Shown here one piece after another: positions 26,375 through 35,281 of a stretch of DNA of 64,000 nt (position 1 is the first letter of the stretch; every line of letters begins with the position of its first letter). The position numbers and the translations under genes are program-made. The stretch is from Streptomyces sp. S4.7 (GTDB lineage Bacteria; Actinomycetota; Actinomycetes; Streptomycetales; Streptomycetaceae), in contig NZ_CP048397.1 of NCBI RefSeq assembly GCF_010384365.1, forward strand, positions 6,386,001 to 6,450,000. Reading direction: 5' to 3'. Under the pieces are notes generated by a model. It saw only the letters and a list, made by a program, of their open reading frames with translations, was not told where the DNA came from and did no database searches.

Positions 26375-27241
26375 CTATGTGTTGTTGGCGAGGGCCACGA
26401 GCCGTTCCATGGAGCCGTTGAACTTGTTGCGGTCCACATCACCCGAGACACCGCTGACCCGGCCGGTGGCCGTGTACTGCCACATCGTCCAGGTGGGGAA
26501 GCCGGCCGGGATGTTGGGGCTGGTCGTGCCCCAATGGGCCACCCACAGGGGCGACTTGGCGGCCATACCGGTCCAGTTGCCGGTGCAGCTGTTCCACCAG
26601 CTGGCCGTCGTGTAGATGACGACGTCGCGGCCCGTGCGGGCCTTGTAGGTGTTGTAGAAGTCGTTCACCCAGGTACGCATCTGGGTGGTGGACAGGCCGT
26701 AGCAGGAGGCGCCGGACGGGTTGTGCTCGATGTCGAGCACGCCCGGCAGCGTCTTGCCGTCCTTGGACCAGGCGCCGCCGTTGCTCGCGAAGTAGTTGGC
26801 CTGGGTGGCCCCGTTGGAGGAGTTGGGGCGGGCGAAGTGGTACGCCCCGCGGATCAGGCCCGCGTTGTAGGAGCCCGTGTAGTTCGCGCTGAAGCGGGAG
26901 TCCTTGAAGTTCGTGCCCTCGGTCGCCTTCATGTAGGCGAAGTCGATGCCCGCGGCCTTCACCGAGCCCCAGTTGATCGCGCCCTGCCAGTGGGACACGT
27001 CGATACCCTGCACACCGCTGGTGTCCAGCGGGGCCGGGTTGGGCGTCGGGCCCTGTTCGAGACGGGTTCCCGCGCCCATCCACGCCTGGCCCGGCCGCAC
27101 GGTCTCCTCGGGGCCGGGAGGTGCGGCGGACGCCGGTCCGGCGCCGGTCATGAGAAGCGCCGCGACGGTGCCGAGAACGCCTGGGACGAGGACGCCCCTG
27201 GATCTGATGAGTCGTCGGTACGCAGAGCTGTGCACGGACAT
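26375..27241 (-). CDS. Secreted GH25 lysozyme (N-acetylmuramidase)
   Basis: 288 residues. The signal peptide (VLGTVAALLMTGAGPASAA) precedes a linker and a GH25 domain: GIDVSHWQGAINWGSVKAAG with catalytic Asp, FAYMKATEG, GAYHFARPN, GVLDIEHNPSG with the D-x-E pair, YTTASWWNSCTG and the closing WQYTATGRVSG. It cleaves the MurNAc-GlcNAc bond. ATG 27241 has GGAGG 5 nt upstream; an earlier in-frame ATG would place the signal too far from the start. Confidence 0.92.
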   Translation of the reverse strand: MSVHSSAYRRLIRSRGVLVPGVLGTVAALLMTGAGPASAAPPGPEETVRPGQAWMGAGTRLEQGPTPNPAPLDTSGVQGIDVSHWQGAINWGSVKAAGIDFAYMKATEGTNFKDSRFSANYTGSYNAGLIRGAYHFARPNSSNGATQANYFASNGGAWSKDGKTLPGVLDIEHNPSGASCYGLSTTQMRTWVNDFYNTYKARTGRDVVIYTTASWWNSCTGNWTGMAAKSPLWVAHWGTTSPNIPAGFPTWTMWQYTATGRVSGVSGDVDRNKFNGSMERLVALANNT

Positions 27242-27465
27242 GGCTGCCTCCGGGACGTGGTGGGGGTGTGGGTGCCCGGCTTCCGTCTCTCCGGAATGCC
27301 ATGGACATGTCATGAGTAACGCACGCGTCAACTACGCGCGTAAAGGGGGTACGGGAAGGGCCCGTGGTGTAGTCCAGTGACGCCACGCATGAGCTGCGCC
27401 GACGCACCGAAGTGTCAATAACTTTCACTCCTGAAGCCCCTCGGACCACCCGCCGGGAACACGCC

Positions 27466-27502
27466 GCACCCCCCGGCGCCGTGGAGCGGTGCCGGGGGGT
27501 GC
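27466..27502. terminator. Terminator hairpin downstream of aceB
   Basis: A perfect 12-bp stem (27466-27477 with 27491-27502) around a 13-nt loop lies 34 bp beyond the aceB stop on the aceB transcript. Confidence 0.7.
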
Positions 27503-27535
27503 GGGAGTGGTGCGCGCCGAGGTGAACTCGCCTGT

Positions 27536-29158
27536 TCAGCCCCGCAGTTGTTCGTAGGCGGGGAGGGTCAGGAACTCCTCGTAGGTCTCGTCCAGCGCCA
27601 CCGTCAGCAGCAGGTCGTGGGCCTGCTGCCACTTGCCGCTCGTGAACGCCTCCTCGCCGATCTCCCGGCGGATCGCGGCCAGTTCCTCTGACGCGATCTT
27701 GCGGGCCAGGTCGGCGGTCGCCGTCTCGCCGTTCTCGAAGACGACACCCGCGTTGATCCACTGCCAGATCTGGGAACGGGAGATCTCGGCCGTCGCCGCG
27801 TCCTCCATCAGGTTGAAGATGGCGACCGCGCCGAGACCGCGGAGCCAGGCCTCGATGTAGCGGATGCCGACCTGGACCGCGCCGATCAGGCCCTGGTAGG
27901 TGGGCCTGGCGTCGAGGGAGTCGACCGCGATCAGCTCGGCGGCCGTCACCGAGACGTCCTCGCGGAGGCGGTCCTTCTGGTTGGGGCGATCGCCGAGGAC
28001 GGCGTCGAAGGAGGCCAGCGCGATCGGGACCAGGTCGGGGTGGGCGACCCAGGAGCCGTCGAAGCCGTCCGCCGCCTCCCGGTCCTTGTCGTCCTTGACC
28101 TTCGCGAAGGCCACCTTGTTGACCTCGGGGTCGCGCCGGGAGGGGATGAAGGCCGCCATGCCGCCGATCGCGTGCGCGCCGCGCTTGTGGCAGGTGCGGA
28201 CGAGGAGTTCGGTGTACGCGCGCATGAACGGGGCCGTCATCGTCACCGCGTTGCGGTCCGGCAGTACGAACTTGGCGCCGCCGTCACGGAAGTTCTTGAC
28301 GATCGAGAACAGGTAGTCCCAGCGGCCGGCGTTCAACCCGGAGGCGTGTTCGCGGAGTTCGTAGAGGATCTCGTCCATCTCGTACGCCGCGGTGATCGTC
28401 TCGATCAGCACGGTCGCGCGGACGGTGCCCCGGGCGATGCCCACGTACTCCTGCGCGAAGACGAACACGTCGTTCCACAGCCGCGCTTCGAGGTGCGACT
28501 CGGTCTTCGGCAGATAGAAGTACGGGCCCTTGCCCAGCTCGATGAGCCGCTGGGCGTTGTGGAAGAAGTAGAGACCGAAGTCGACCAGTGCGCCGGGGAC
28601 CGCGCGGCCCTCGAACTGGAGGTGACGCTCGTCCAGGTGCCAGCCGCGCGGGCGGGTGACGACGGTCGCGAGTTCGTCGGCGGCCTTGAGCGCGTACGAC
28701 TTGCCGGACACCGGGTCGGTGTAGTCGACCTTCCGGGCGTAGGCGTCCATCAGGTTGAGCTGGCCGTTGATGACGTTCTCCCAGGTGGGAGCGGAGGCGT
28801 CCTCGAAGTCGGCGAGCCAGATCTTCGCGCCGGAGTTCAGCGCGTTGATCGTCATCTTGCGGTCGGTGGGCCCGGTGATCTCCACCCGGCGGTCGTTCAG
28901 CGCGGGCGGGGACGGCGCGACCCGCCAGGAGTCGTCCTCGCGTACGGCCGCGGTCTCCGGCAGGAAGTCCAGGGTCGACGTACGGGCGATCTCCGCGCGG
29001 CGCTCGTGCCTGCGGATCAGGAGTTCGTCACGCCGGGGGGTGAACCGCCGGTGCAGTTCGGCCACGAAGGCGAGAGCCCCGGGGCTGAGGACCTCGTCCT
29101 GCCGGGGCAGGGTGTCGGCGTCGACGACGGCCAGCGGGGACGGCGCTGGTGCGGACAT
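27536..29158 (-). CDS. aceB: Malate synthase A
   Basis: 540 residues, the length of the A isoform. Family motifs include TSTLDFLPET early, GRMTINALNSG-like TDRKMTINALNSGAKIWLADFEDA (Mg/glyoxylate region), VLIETITAAYEMDEILYELR and GRWDYLFS. Near the end are EDAATAEISRSQIWQWI and a final helix with the catalytic base region. It condenses glyoxylate with acetyl-CoA to malate. Placement beside allantoin genes, and shared operators, indicate it consumes the glyoxylate released by allantoicase. Confidence 0.95.
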   Translation of the reverse strand: MSAPAPSPLAVVDADTLPRQDEVLSPGALAFVAELHRRFTPRRDELLIRRHERRAEIARTSTLDFLPETAAVREDDSWRVAPSPPALNDRRVEITGPTDRKMTINALNSGAKIWLADFEDASAPTWENVINGQLNLMDAYARKVDYTDPVSGKSYALKAADELATVVTRPRGWHLDERHLQFEGRAVPGALVDFGLYFFHNAQRLIELGKGPYFYLPKTESHLEARLWNDVFVFAQEYVGIARGTVRATVLIETITAAYEMDEILYELREHASGLNAGRWDYLFSIVKNFRDGGAKFVLPDRNAVTMTAPFMRAYTELLVRTCHKRGAHAIGGMAAFIPSRRDPEVNKVAFAKVKDDKDREAADGFDGSWVAHPDLVPIALASFDAVLGDRPNQKDRLREDVSVTAAELIAVDSLDARPTYQGLIGAVQVGIRYIEAWLRGLGAVAIFNLMEDAATAEISRSQIWQWINAGVVFENGETATADLARKIASEELAAIRREIGEEAFTSGKWQQAHDLLLTVALDETYEEFLTLPAYEQLRG

Positions 29159-29266
29159 GAGCTGTCACTCCTTACGAGCGGGCCGACGACCGCGGGGTCA
29201 CCGTCGGCGGCACTGGGTGCCGCGGCTCCGGACCGCGGTCGCGGGCGCCTTCCGGTGGATCGGGCG

Positions 29267-29321
29267 CTTCTGACCTGTGGATAGTAGTTTTCTCATGGTG
29301 GAACTTCAATGGTTTGTTGAT
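29267..29321 (-). promoter_or_regulatory. aceB promoter with AllR-type tandem operators and TTCAA-N7-TTGA palindrome
   Basis: Reading leftward, TTGAAG (complement of 29304-29309), a 17-bp spacer and TACTAT (complement of 29281-29286) form the promoter. The palindrome TTTTCTCATGGTGGAAC (29288-29304) fills the spacer, and a weaker copy lies at 29267-29283, 21 bp away. Directly adjoining is TTCAATGGTTTGTTGAT (29305-29321), overlapping the -35 box and matching sites at uraD and allB. Confidence 0.65.
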
Positions 29322-29372
29322 GTCGAGAATCTCAGAGTCGACAGACCGCGGCGCTCAGTGCCAGGGCTCCAC

Positions 29373-29984
29373 TCACTCAAGGTGCGACAGATCCTCCTCC
29401 GTGTCGATGTCGTACCCCTCCGCGACGTCCCCGCACTCGACAAGGGCGATGTTTCGCGCATGCGATCTCAAGTAACCGCGTGCCCCCTGATCGCCCGTCG
29501 CATCCGCCGCGACCGGGGCCCAGTGACGCGCGCCGAACAGCACCGGATGGCCGCGCTCGCCTCCGTAGGAGGCCGCGGCGAGCGTGCCGGGGGAGCCGTA
29601 CGCGGCCAGCACCCGCGCCACCGCCGCCGGGCCGATTCCCGGCTGGTCCACCAGCATCACCAGGGCCGCGGAGCGGACGGAGGCGGCCGTCAGCGAGGCC
29701 AGCCCCGCCCGTAGCGACGAGCCCATGCCACTCGCCCACTCCGGGTTGCCGACCAGCACACAGCCCGGCAGTACGGCGCGGGCCCGCACCTCGTCGGCCG
29801 CGGCGCCGAGCACCACATGGATCCGCTCGCAGCCGCCCTCCCGCAGCGACCGCACGGCGTGCTCCACCAGCGGGCGCCCCCGGTACGGCAGCAGCGCCTT
29901 CGGCCGGCCCCCCAGCCGGCGTCCGCCGCCCGCCGCGAGCAGCAGTCCCGCCACCGGCGACTCTCCGTGATCGTTCTCGTCCAT
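29373..29984 (-). CDS. MocA/MobA-like nucleotidyltransferase
   Basis: 203 residues. The NTP-transferase signature is VAGLLLAAGGGRRLGGRPKALLP-type (LAAGxGxRxGxPK), with LVMLVDQPGI as the metal-binding strand and GHPVLFGARHW in the C-terminal half. This group includes the cytidylyltransferase MocA that finishes the molybdenum cofactor of xanthine dehydrogenases. That would fit the purine setting, but no xanthine dehydrogenase genes are in the window. A GGGAGAAG Shine-Dalgarno precedes ATG 29984. Confidence 0.8.
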   Translation of the reverse strand: MDENDHGESPVAGLLLAAGGGRRLGGRPKALLPYRGRPLVEHAVRSLREGGCERIHVVLGAAADEVRARAVLPGCVLVGNPEWASGMGSSLRAGLASLTAASVRSAALVMLVDQPGIGPAAVARVLAAYGSPGTLAAASYGGERGHPVLFGARHWAPVAADATGDQGARGYLRSHARNIALVECGDVAEGYDIDTEEDLSHLE

Positions 29985-30252
29985 GCTTCTCCCTACCTCA
30001 CAGGCCCCCTCGCGCGCCCGCGCGCCCCGCCCGCGCGCCGTCCATCGGACGGCCCGCCAGATCGTTGTGCGACCCCGACCTGGCGATACGTCAGTTGGAC
30101 AAGTTGAATAATGTCCATCTGGTGGCGCACGGCCGCTCGGGTGGCGTTTACTGTCCCGCGTCTCGCGGCGCCCTGCGTGTGGGAGGAGAGGCGCCGGAGG
30201 GGCGGGCACCATGCCGAAGGCACATGCACCATGGCGTGCGAGGGGGAGAACT

Positions 30253-30564
30253 TTGTTGCGGAGCGTGGGGCATACGCGAGTGACAGAGAAGGTGGAAGAT
30301 CCAGGACTGACCGGCCTGCGGTTCGCCGTGGCCCGGCTCAGACGGGAACTCGCCTCGTATCCGAGCGAGTTCAGGGACAGGGGCATCGCGGAAGAAGAAC
30401 TGTCCGCGCTGGCCGCGATGGTGGCGGGAGGCGATCCGGAGATTCGGCGGATGCGTCGCTCGCTGCTGCTGATCGTGGGCTCGATCGGGTCGGTGAGCGC
30501 GTTGGCGCCCACCCTGATGGATGTCAGGAGGGCGGTCGACCTCTTCGGAGAGTCAGGGCACTGA
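30253..30564 (+). CDS. DUF5955-like small protein
   Basis: About 103 residues. Its body (LRFAVARLRRELASYPSEF, then RGIAEEELSALAAMV) and end (RSLLLIVGSIGSVSALAPTL) match a small Streptomyces family of unknown function. It is predicted mostly helical, with one hydrophobic helix that may be membrane associated. The start is uncertain: TTG 30253 follows GGGGAG by 4 nt, while ATG 30211 is farther from its Shine-Dalgarno. Confidence 0.6.
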   Translation: MLRSVGHTRVTEKVEDPGLTGLRFAVARLRRELASYPSEFRDRGIAEEELSALAAMVAGGDPEIRRMRRSLLLIVGSIGSVSALAPTLMDVRRAVDLFGESGH

Positions 30565-30646
30565 GCAGGACCAGGGCCGGGCGTCAGTCGCCCGGCGGGC
30601 GCCGCCAGCCCGGTCTTTCAGGTACCGGGTACCGGAGCCGATCGGC

Positions 30647-30690
30647 CCGGGCGCCGTACGTCCCAGGGGATTGGGACGTACGGCGCCCGG
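30647..30690. terminator. Bidirectional terminator hairpin
   Basis: A perfect 19-bp stem (30647-30665 with 30672-30690), 6-nt loop, between the converging DUF5955-like and allR genes. Confidence 0.8.
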
Positions 30691-30732
30691 AGCGCGAGTA
30701 CCGGGGGGTGGAGCTGGCCGCGAGCGCCCCTC

Positions 30733-31554
30733 TCACCCGTGCTGATGCGCCGCCGCCGTGCTGGCCAGTGCCTCGGACAGATCCCGGGCCACTTCCTGGA
30801 GTATCGGCACGATCCGCTCGGTGGCCTTCTCCGTGACCCGTCCGGCCGGGCCCGAGATCGAAATCGCCGCCGGGGTGGGGGAGTTGGGAACGGGAACCGC
30901 CAGGCAGCGGACCCCCATCTCCTGCTCGTTGTCGTCCACCGCGTAACCGGCGCCGCGCACCAGCTCCAGCGCTTCGAGGAAGCCGTCGGGCGTCGTGAGC
31001 GTCTTCTCCGTGGCCGCCGGCATACCCGTACGCGCGAGCAGCGCCCGCACCTCGTCGGCCGGCGCGTCCGCGAGGAGGGCCTTGCCCACGCCGGTGGAGT
31101 GCGGGAGCACCCGTCGGCCGACCTCGGTGAACATCCGCATCGAGTGTTTGGACGGCACCTGCGCGACGTACACGACCTCGTCGCCGTCGAGCAGCGCCAT
31201 GTTCGCCGTCTCGCCGGTCTCCTCGACCAGCCGCGCCAGATAGGGGCGAGCCCACGTACCGAGCAGCCGCGACGCCGACTCCCCGAGCCGGATGAGGCGC
31301 GGGCCGAGCGCGTAACGGCGGTTCGACTGCTGGCGTACGTAACCGCAGGCGACGAGCGTCCGCATCAGCCGGTGGATGGTGGGCAGTGGCAGACCGCTGC
31401 TGGCCGAGAGTTCGCTCAGGCCGACCTCGCCGCCCGCGTCCGCCATCCGCTCCAACAGATCGAACGCGCGCTCAAGGGACTGGACGCCGCCACTCGCGGA
31501 TGCGGGCTTGGCGGCGTCGGTGGCGCTGGCGCTGGCGGCGCTGGACGTCGGCAC
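30733..31554 (-). CDS. allR: IclR-family repressor of allantoin genes
   Basis: 273 residues. After a low-complexity Ala/Ser N-terminus, the winged HTH (SLERAFDLLERMADAGGEVG, then SGLPLPTIHRLMRTLV) is followed by the IclR effector domain (ETANMALLDGDEVVYVAQV and GVGKALLADAP), ending in GPAGRVTEKATERIVPIL. In Streptomyces the AllR repressor of this family is encoded next to allB/aceB and responds to an intermediate of allantoin breakdown. It lies upstream of and divergent from allB. The repeated operators in the window are its likely sites. Confidence 0.88.
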   Translation of the reverse strand: MPTSSAASASATDAAKPASASGGVQSLERAFDLLERMADAGGEVGLSELSASSGLPLPTIHRLMRTLVACGYVRQQSNRRYALGPRLIRLGESASRLLGTWARPYLARLVEETGETANMALLDGDEVVYVAQVPSKHSMRMFTEVGRRVLPHSTGVGKALLADAPADEVRALLARTGMPAATEKTLTTPDGFLEALELVRGAGYAVDDNEQEMGVRCLAVPVPNSPTPAAISISGPAGRVTEKATERIVPILQEVARDLSEALASTAAAHQHG

Positions 31555-31739
31555 AACAACGGTCCTTTCGGGGCGTAGGGATGACAGGCGGGCGAGTCAG
31601 CAGTTTACCGGGCGGTCCGTGCGGCGCCCGGCGGTCGGACCGGCGGGTCCGTGCCACGTTTTCGCCGGTCAGGGGGTGTCTGTCCGGGTGTCGCCCGTCA
31701 CCCGCCGTGATCGGTCCCTAGGGTGGACGAGTGAGTTGG

Positions 31740-31777
31740 CTTCTGTCCTGTGAAAGTACATTTTCGCTCTGTGGAAA
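31740..31777. promoter_or_regulatory. Tandem AllR-type operators between allR and allB
   Basis: CTTCTGTCCTGTGAAAG (31740-31756, weak) and TTTTCGCTCTGTGGAAA (31761-31777) have centres 21 bp apart, the same geometry as at gcl, hyi and aceB. The position between the divergent allR and allB genes suggests control of both. Confidence 0.65.
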
Positions 31778-31851
31778 TGCCTCAGTGTAGTGCAGCGTGC
31801 CCGTGCCGGGCGGAGCGGCCTTGACGGACCCCGGTCCGGCATGAAGACTCC

Positions 31852-31868
31852 TTCAACAGTTCGTTGAA
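31852..31868. promoter_or_regulatory. TTCAAC-N5-GTTGAA palindrome upstream of allB
   Basis: TTCAACAGTTCGTTGAA is a perfect 6-5-6 palindrome 49 bp before the allB start. It is the best copy of the second motif, also present before uraD and aceB. Confidence 0.6.
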
Positions 31869-31917
31869 TTTTTGCCGCGGACCTGGCGACGGAGACGACG
31901 GAAGTGAGGGCTGTCCG

Positions 31918-33309
31918 GTGACCGACCTGGACCCGTACCCGGGCATGGACCGCACCGTGGATCTGGTGCTGCGCTCGACGCGCGTCGTCACCCCCGAGGG
32001 CGCCCGACCCGCCTCGGTCGCCGTCGCGGACGGCACGATCGCGGCGGTGCTCCCGTACGAAGGGCCCCACGGACGCGCCCACGGCTTTGAACCACCGCCG
32101 GGCGCCCGGCTGGTGGACGTCGGCGACGATGTCGTCCTCCCCGGCCTCGTCGACACCCATGTGCATGTGAACGACCCCGGCCGCGCCGAGTGGGAGGGCT
32201 TCTGGACCGCGACGCGCGCAGCGGCGTCCGGCGGTATCACCACGCTGATCGACATGCCGCTCAACTCCCTGCCGCCGACCACCACGACGGCCCATCTGCG
32301 GATCAAGCGGGAGGTCGCGAGCCGCAAGGCACACATCGACGTCGGCTTCTGGGGCGGCGCGCTCCCCGACAACGTCGAGGACCTCAAGTCCCTCCACGAC
32401 GCGGGGGTGTTCGGCTTCAAGGCGTTCCTGTCGCCGTCCGGCGTGGAGGAGTTCCCCGAACTCGCCGCCGCGCAGCTCGACCGGTCGCTCCGCGAGATCA
32501 CCGGCTTCGGCGGGCTGCTCATCGTGCACGCCGAGGACCCGCGTGAGCTGGCCGCCGCACCGCAGCGCGCGGGGGCCAGGTACGCCGACTTCCTCGCCTC
32601 CCGGCCCCGCGGCGCCGAGAACGCGGCGATCGAGGGCCTGATCGCGGCCGCCCGCCGACTGGACGCCCGCGTCCACGTCCTGCATCTGTCGTCCGCCGAC
32701 GCGCTGCCGCTGATCGCCGCCGCCAAGCGGGAGGGCGTACGGCTGACGGTCGAGTCCTGCCCGCACTTCCTCACCCTCACCGCCGAGGAAGTCCCCGACG
32801 GCGCGACCGAGTTCAAGTGCTGTCCGCCCATCCGCGAGGCCGCGAACCAGGACGCGCTCTGGCGGGGACTGGCCGACGGGACGATCGACTGCGTCGTCTC
32901 CGACCACTCGCCGTCCACCACCGACCTCAAGACCTCGGACTTCGCCACCGCGTGGGGCGGCATCTCCTCCCTCCAGCTCGGCCTGCCCGCCGTCTGGACA
33001 GAGGCCCGCCGACGCGGTCACTCACTGGAGGACGTGGCGCGCTGGATGTCGGCGGCCCCCGCCGCGCTGGCCGGGCTCGACAGGAAGGGCGCCATCGAAG
33101 CCGGCCGTGACGCCGACTTCGCCGTCCTCGCGCCCGACGACTCGTTCACCGTCGACCCGGCCGCGCTCCAGCACCGCAACCGCGTCACCGCGTACGCGGG
33201 CAGGACGCTGTACGGCGTCGTCAGGTCCACCTGGCTGCGCGGCCGGCGGATCGTCGCCGACGGAGCCATCGCCGAGCCCTCCGGCCGACTGCTCGAAAGG
33301 AACAACTGA
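31918..33309 (+). CDS. allB: Allantoinase
   Basis: 463 residues. The cyclic amidohydrolase motifs are in order: DTHVHVNDPGRAEWEGF (metal His), GVFGFKAFLSPSGVEEFP (carboxylated Lys), LLIVHAEDP, VHVLHLSSADALPL and CVVSDHSPS (metal Asp). It opens allantoin to allantoate in the cytoplasm. GTG 31918 has GAGG about 8 nt upstream, and homology starts just after. The allantoicase gene follows after 2 bp. Confidence 0.95.
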   Translation: MTDLDPYPGMDRTVDLVLRSTRVVTPEGARPASVAVADGTIAAVLPYEGPHGRAHGFEPPPGARLVDVGDDVVLPGLVDTHVHVNDPGRAEWEGFWTATRAAASGGITTLIDMPLNSLPPTTTTAHLRIKREVASRKAHIDVGFWGGALPDNVEDLKSLHDAGVFGFKAFLSPSGVEEFPELAAAQLDRSLREITGFGGLLIVHAEDPRELAAAPQRAGARYADFLASRPRGAENAAIEGLIAAARRLDARVHVLHLSSADALPLIAAAKREGVRLTVESCPHFLTLTAEEVPDGATEFKCCPPIREAANQDALWRGLADGTIDCVVSDHSPSTTDLKTSDFATAWGGISSLQLGLPAVWTEARRRGHSLEDVARWMSAAPAALAGLDRKGAIEAGRDADFAVLAPDDSFTVDPAALQHRNRVTAYAGRTLYGVVRSTWLRGRRIVADGAIAEPSGRLLERNN

Positions 33310-33311
33310 CC

Positions 33312-34502
33312 GTGCCCACAGACCCCTTGTCCGCGACCGCAGCCACCTCCGCCGCACCCGAGGCGCCCCTCTCCGCCCCGCCCTCCTTCACCGGTGACGC
33401 GAGCCCGTACGCGGGCGGCGACCCCTACCGCGACTACCGCTTCGCCGACCTCCCCTTCACCCACCTCGTCGACCTCGCCGACCGCAGGCTCGGCGCCGGG
33501 GTGATCGCCGCCAACGACGAGTTCTTCGCCGAGCGCGAGAACCTGCTGAAGCCGGGCCCCGCCGAGTTCGACCCGGAGCGCTTCGGACACAAGGGCAAGA
33601 TCATGGACGGCTGGGAGACCCGCCGCAGGCGCGGCGCCTCCGCCGCCCGGCCGCACCCCACCGACGACGACCACGACTGGGCTCTCGTACGGCTCGGCGC
33701 CCCCGGCGTCGTACGCGGAATCGTGGTCGACACCGCCCACTTCCGGGGCAACTACCCGCAGGCCGTGTCCGTCGAGGCGACTTCCCTACCCGGCTCCCCG
33801 TCCCCGGACGACCTGCTCGCCGATGACGTCAAGTGGACAACTCTCGTGCCCCGTACGGCCGTTGGCGGTCACGCGGCCAACGGGTTCACCGTCGGCGCCG
33901 AGAAGCGCTTCACTCATCTGCGGGTCAACCAGCATCCCGACGGCGGGATCGCGCGCCTGCGGGTGTACGGCGACGTCGCGCCCGACCCCGGATGGCTGGC
34001 CGCGCTCGGTACGTTCGACCTGCTCGCCCTGGAGAACGGCGGCCGGGTCGAGGACGCGTCCGACCGCTTCTACTCACCCGCCACCAACACCATCCAGCCG
34101 GGCCGCTCACACAAGATGGACGACGGCTGGGAGACGCGCCGTCGCCGTGACAAGGGCAACGACTGGATCCGATACGAACTGGCCGAGCAGGCCGAGATCC
34201 GGGCCGTCGAGATCGACACGGCGTATCTGAAGGGCAACTCGGCGGGCTGGGCGGCGCTCTCCGTACGGGACGGGGAGCCCGGAGCCGGGGCGCGGGAGGC
34301 GGGCTGGACCGAGGCCGTCCCCCGCACCCGTCTCCAGCCCGACACCAACCACCGCTTCGTCCTCGACAGCCCCGTGACCGCCCGTCAGGTCCGGATCGAC
34401 ATCTTCCCCGACGGCGGCGTCTCCCGGCTGCGTCTCTTCGGTTCGCTCACCGACGAGGGGGCGGCCCGACTGGCCCTGCGCCACCGGGAGTTGGGCGGCT
34501 GA
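33312..34502 (+). CDS. alc: Allantoicase
   Basis: 396 residues made of two similar jelly-roll-like halves, as in the family. Each half has a MDGWETRRRR motif (33,600 and 34,118 regions), an H/Y-F/L-x-GN segment (DTAHFRGNYPQ and DTAYLKGNSAG) and a VRIDIFPDGGVSRLRLFG-like ending. It hydrolyses allantoate to ureidoglycolate and urea, or acts on ureidoglycolate in some bacteria. The GTG start is 2 bp after the allB stop, so the two are coupled. Confidence 0.94.
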   Translation: MPTDPLSATAATSAAPEAPLSAPPSFTGDASPYAGGDPYRDYRFADLPFTHLVDLADRRLGAGVIAANDEFFAERENLLKPGPAEFDPERFGHKGKIMDGWETRRRRGASAARPHPTDDDHDWALVRLGAPGVVRGIVVDTAHFRGNYPQAVSVEATSLPGSPSPDDLLADDVKWTTLVPRTAVGGHAANGFTVGAEKRFTHLRVNQHPDGGIARLRVYGDVAPDPGWLAALGTFDLLALENGGRVEDASDRFYSPATNTIQPGRSHKMDDGWETRRRRDKGNDWIRYELAEQAEIRAVEIDTAYLKGNSAGWAALSVRDGEPGAGAREAGWTEAVPRTRLQPDTNHRFVLDSPVTARQVRIDIFPDGGVSRLRLFGSLTDEGAARLALRHRELGG

Positions 34503-34525
34503 CGGCGAGCGGAGCAGGTCGCTCC

Positions 34526-35281
34526 CTACGCCGCGTGCCCGCCGTCCACCGAGAACTCGGCGCCCGTCACGTACGCCGCCTCGTCGCTCGACAGGAACGC
34601 CACCATCGACGCCACCTCGTCGGCGGCCCCGAACCGGCCGAGCGCCGTCATCGCGCTCTGACCCGCCGCGTACGGGCCGTCGGCCGGGTTCATGTCCGTG
34701 TCGATGGGACCCGGGTGGACGATGTTCGCCGTGATCCCCCGCTCACCCAGTTCCCGGGCCAGCGCCTTGGTCAGCCCGATGAGGGCGGCCTTGCTCGTCG
34801 CGTAGAGCGTCCCGCCGGGGCCGGGCACCCGCTGGGCCATGCAGCTGCCGATGGTGACGATCCGGCCGCCGCGTGCCAGCTTCGTGGCGGCGGCCTGGGT
34901 GGTGAGGAAGACGCCCTGGACGTTCACGGCCAGTAGTTGGCCGACATCGGCCACCGGGAAGGAGTTCAGCGGGCCGAGCAGCCCGATACCGGCGTTGTTC
35001 ACGAGGACGTCGAGCCGCCCGCCGAGACCGGTCACGGCTCGCTCGACCACGCCCGCCGCCTCGACGGGGTCCGCCGAGTCGGCGCGCAGCGCGAGGCCGC
35101 GCCGTCCGGTCGCCTCGATCTTCCGCACGACGTCCCGGGCGGCGTCCTCGTTCGACACGTAGGTGATCGCGACATCGGCGCCCTCCTGGGCGAGCCGCAG
35201 GGCGATCGCCGCCCCGATGCCCCGGCTGCCGCCGGTGACCAGCGCGGTGCGGCCGGCCGGCGCGGAACTCGTTACAGACAT
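34526..35281 (-). CDS. SDR-family oxidoreductase
   Basis: 251 residues of the classical short-chain dehydrogenase family. The cofactor motif is TGGSRGIGAAIALRL, then NNAGIGLLG, the catalytic serine segment ITIGSC-like IVTIGSCMAQ, and the Y-x-x-x-K pair in LYATSKAALIGL. The end VTGAEFSVDGGHAA is typical of FabG-like enzymes. The substrate is unknown, and it converges with the allantoicase gene. Confidence 0.85.
   Translation of the reverse strand: MSVTSSAPAGRTALVTGGSRGIGAAIALRLAQEGADVAITYVSNEDAARDVVRKIEATGRRGLALRADSADPVEAAGVVERAVTGLGGRLDVLVNNAGIGLLGPLNSFPVADVGQLLAVNVQGVFLTTQAAATKLARGGRIVTIGSCMAQRVPGPGGTLYATSKAALIGLTKALARELGERGITANIVHPGPIDTDMNPADGPYAAGQSAMTALGRFGAADEVASMVAFLSSDEAAYVTGAEFSVDGGHAA

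Noticed and set aside
17660..27241. Possible prophage or lysis module (chitosanase, amidase, lysozyme)
   Set aside because: All are ordinary secreted Streptomyces enzymes with signal peptides; no capsid, integrase or holin genes are nearby.
29985..30252. Rightward frames between mocA and the DUF5955-like gene
   Set aside because: They are Arg/Pro-rich shadow frames with no good ribosome site or recognisable domain.
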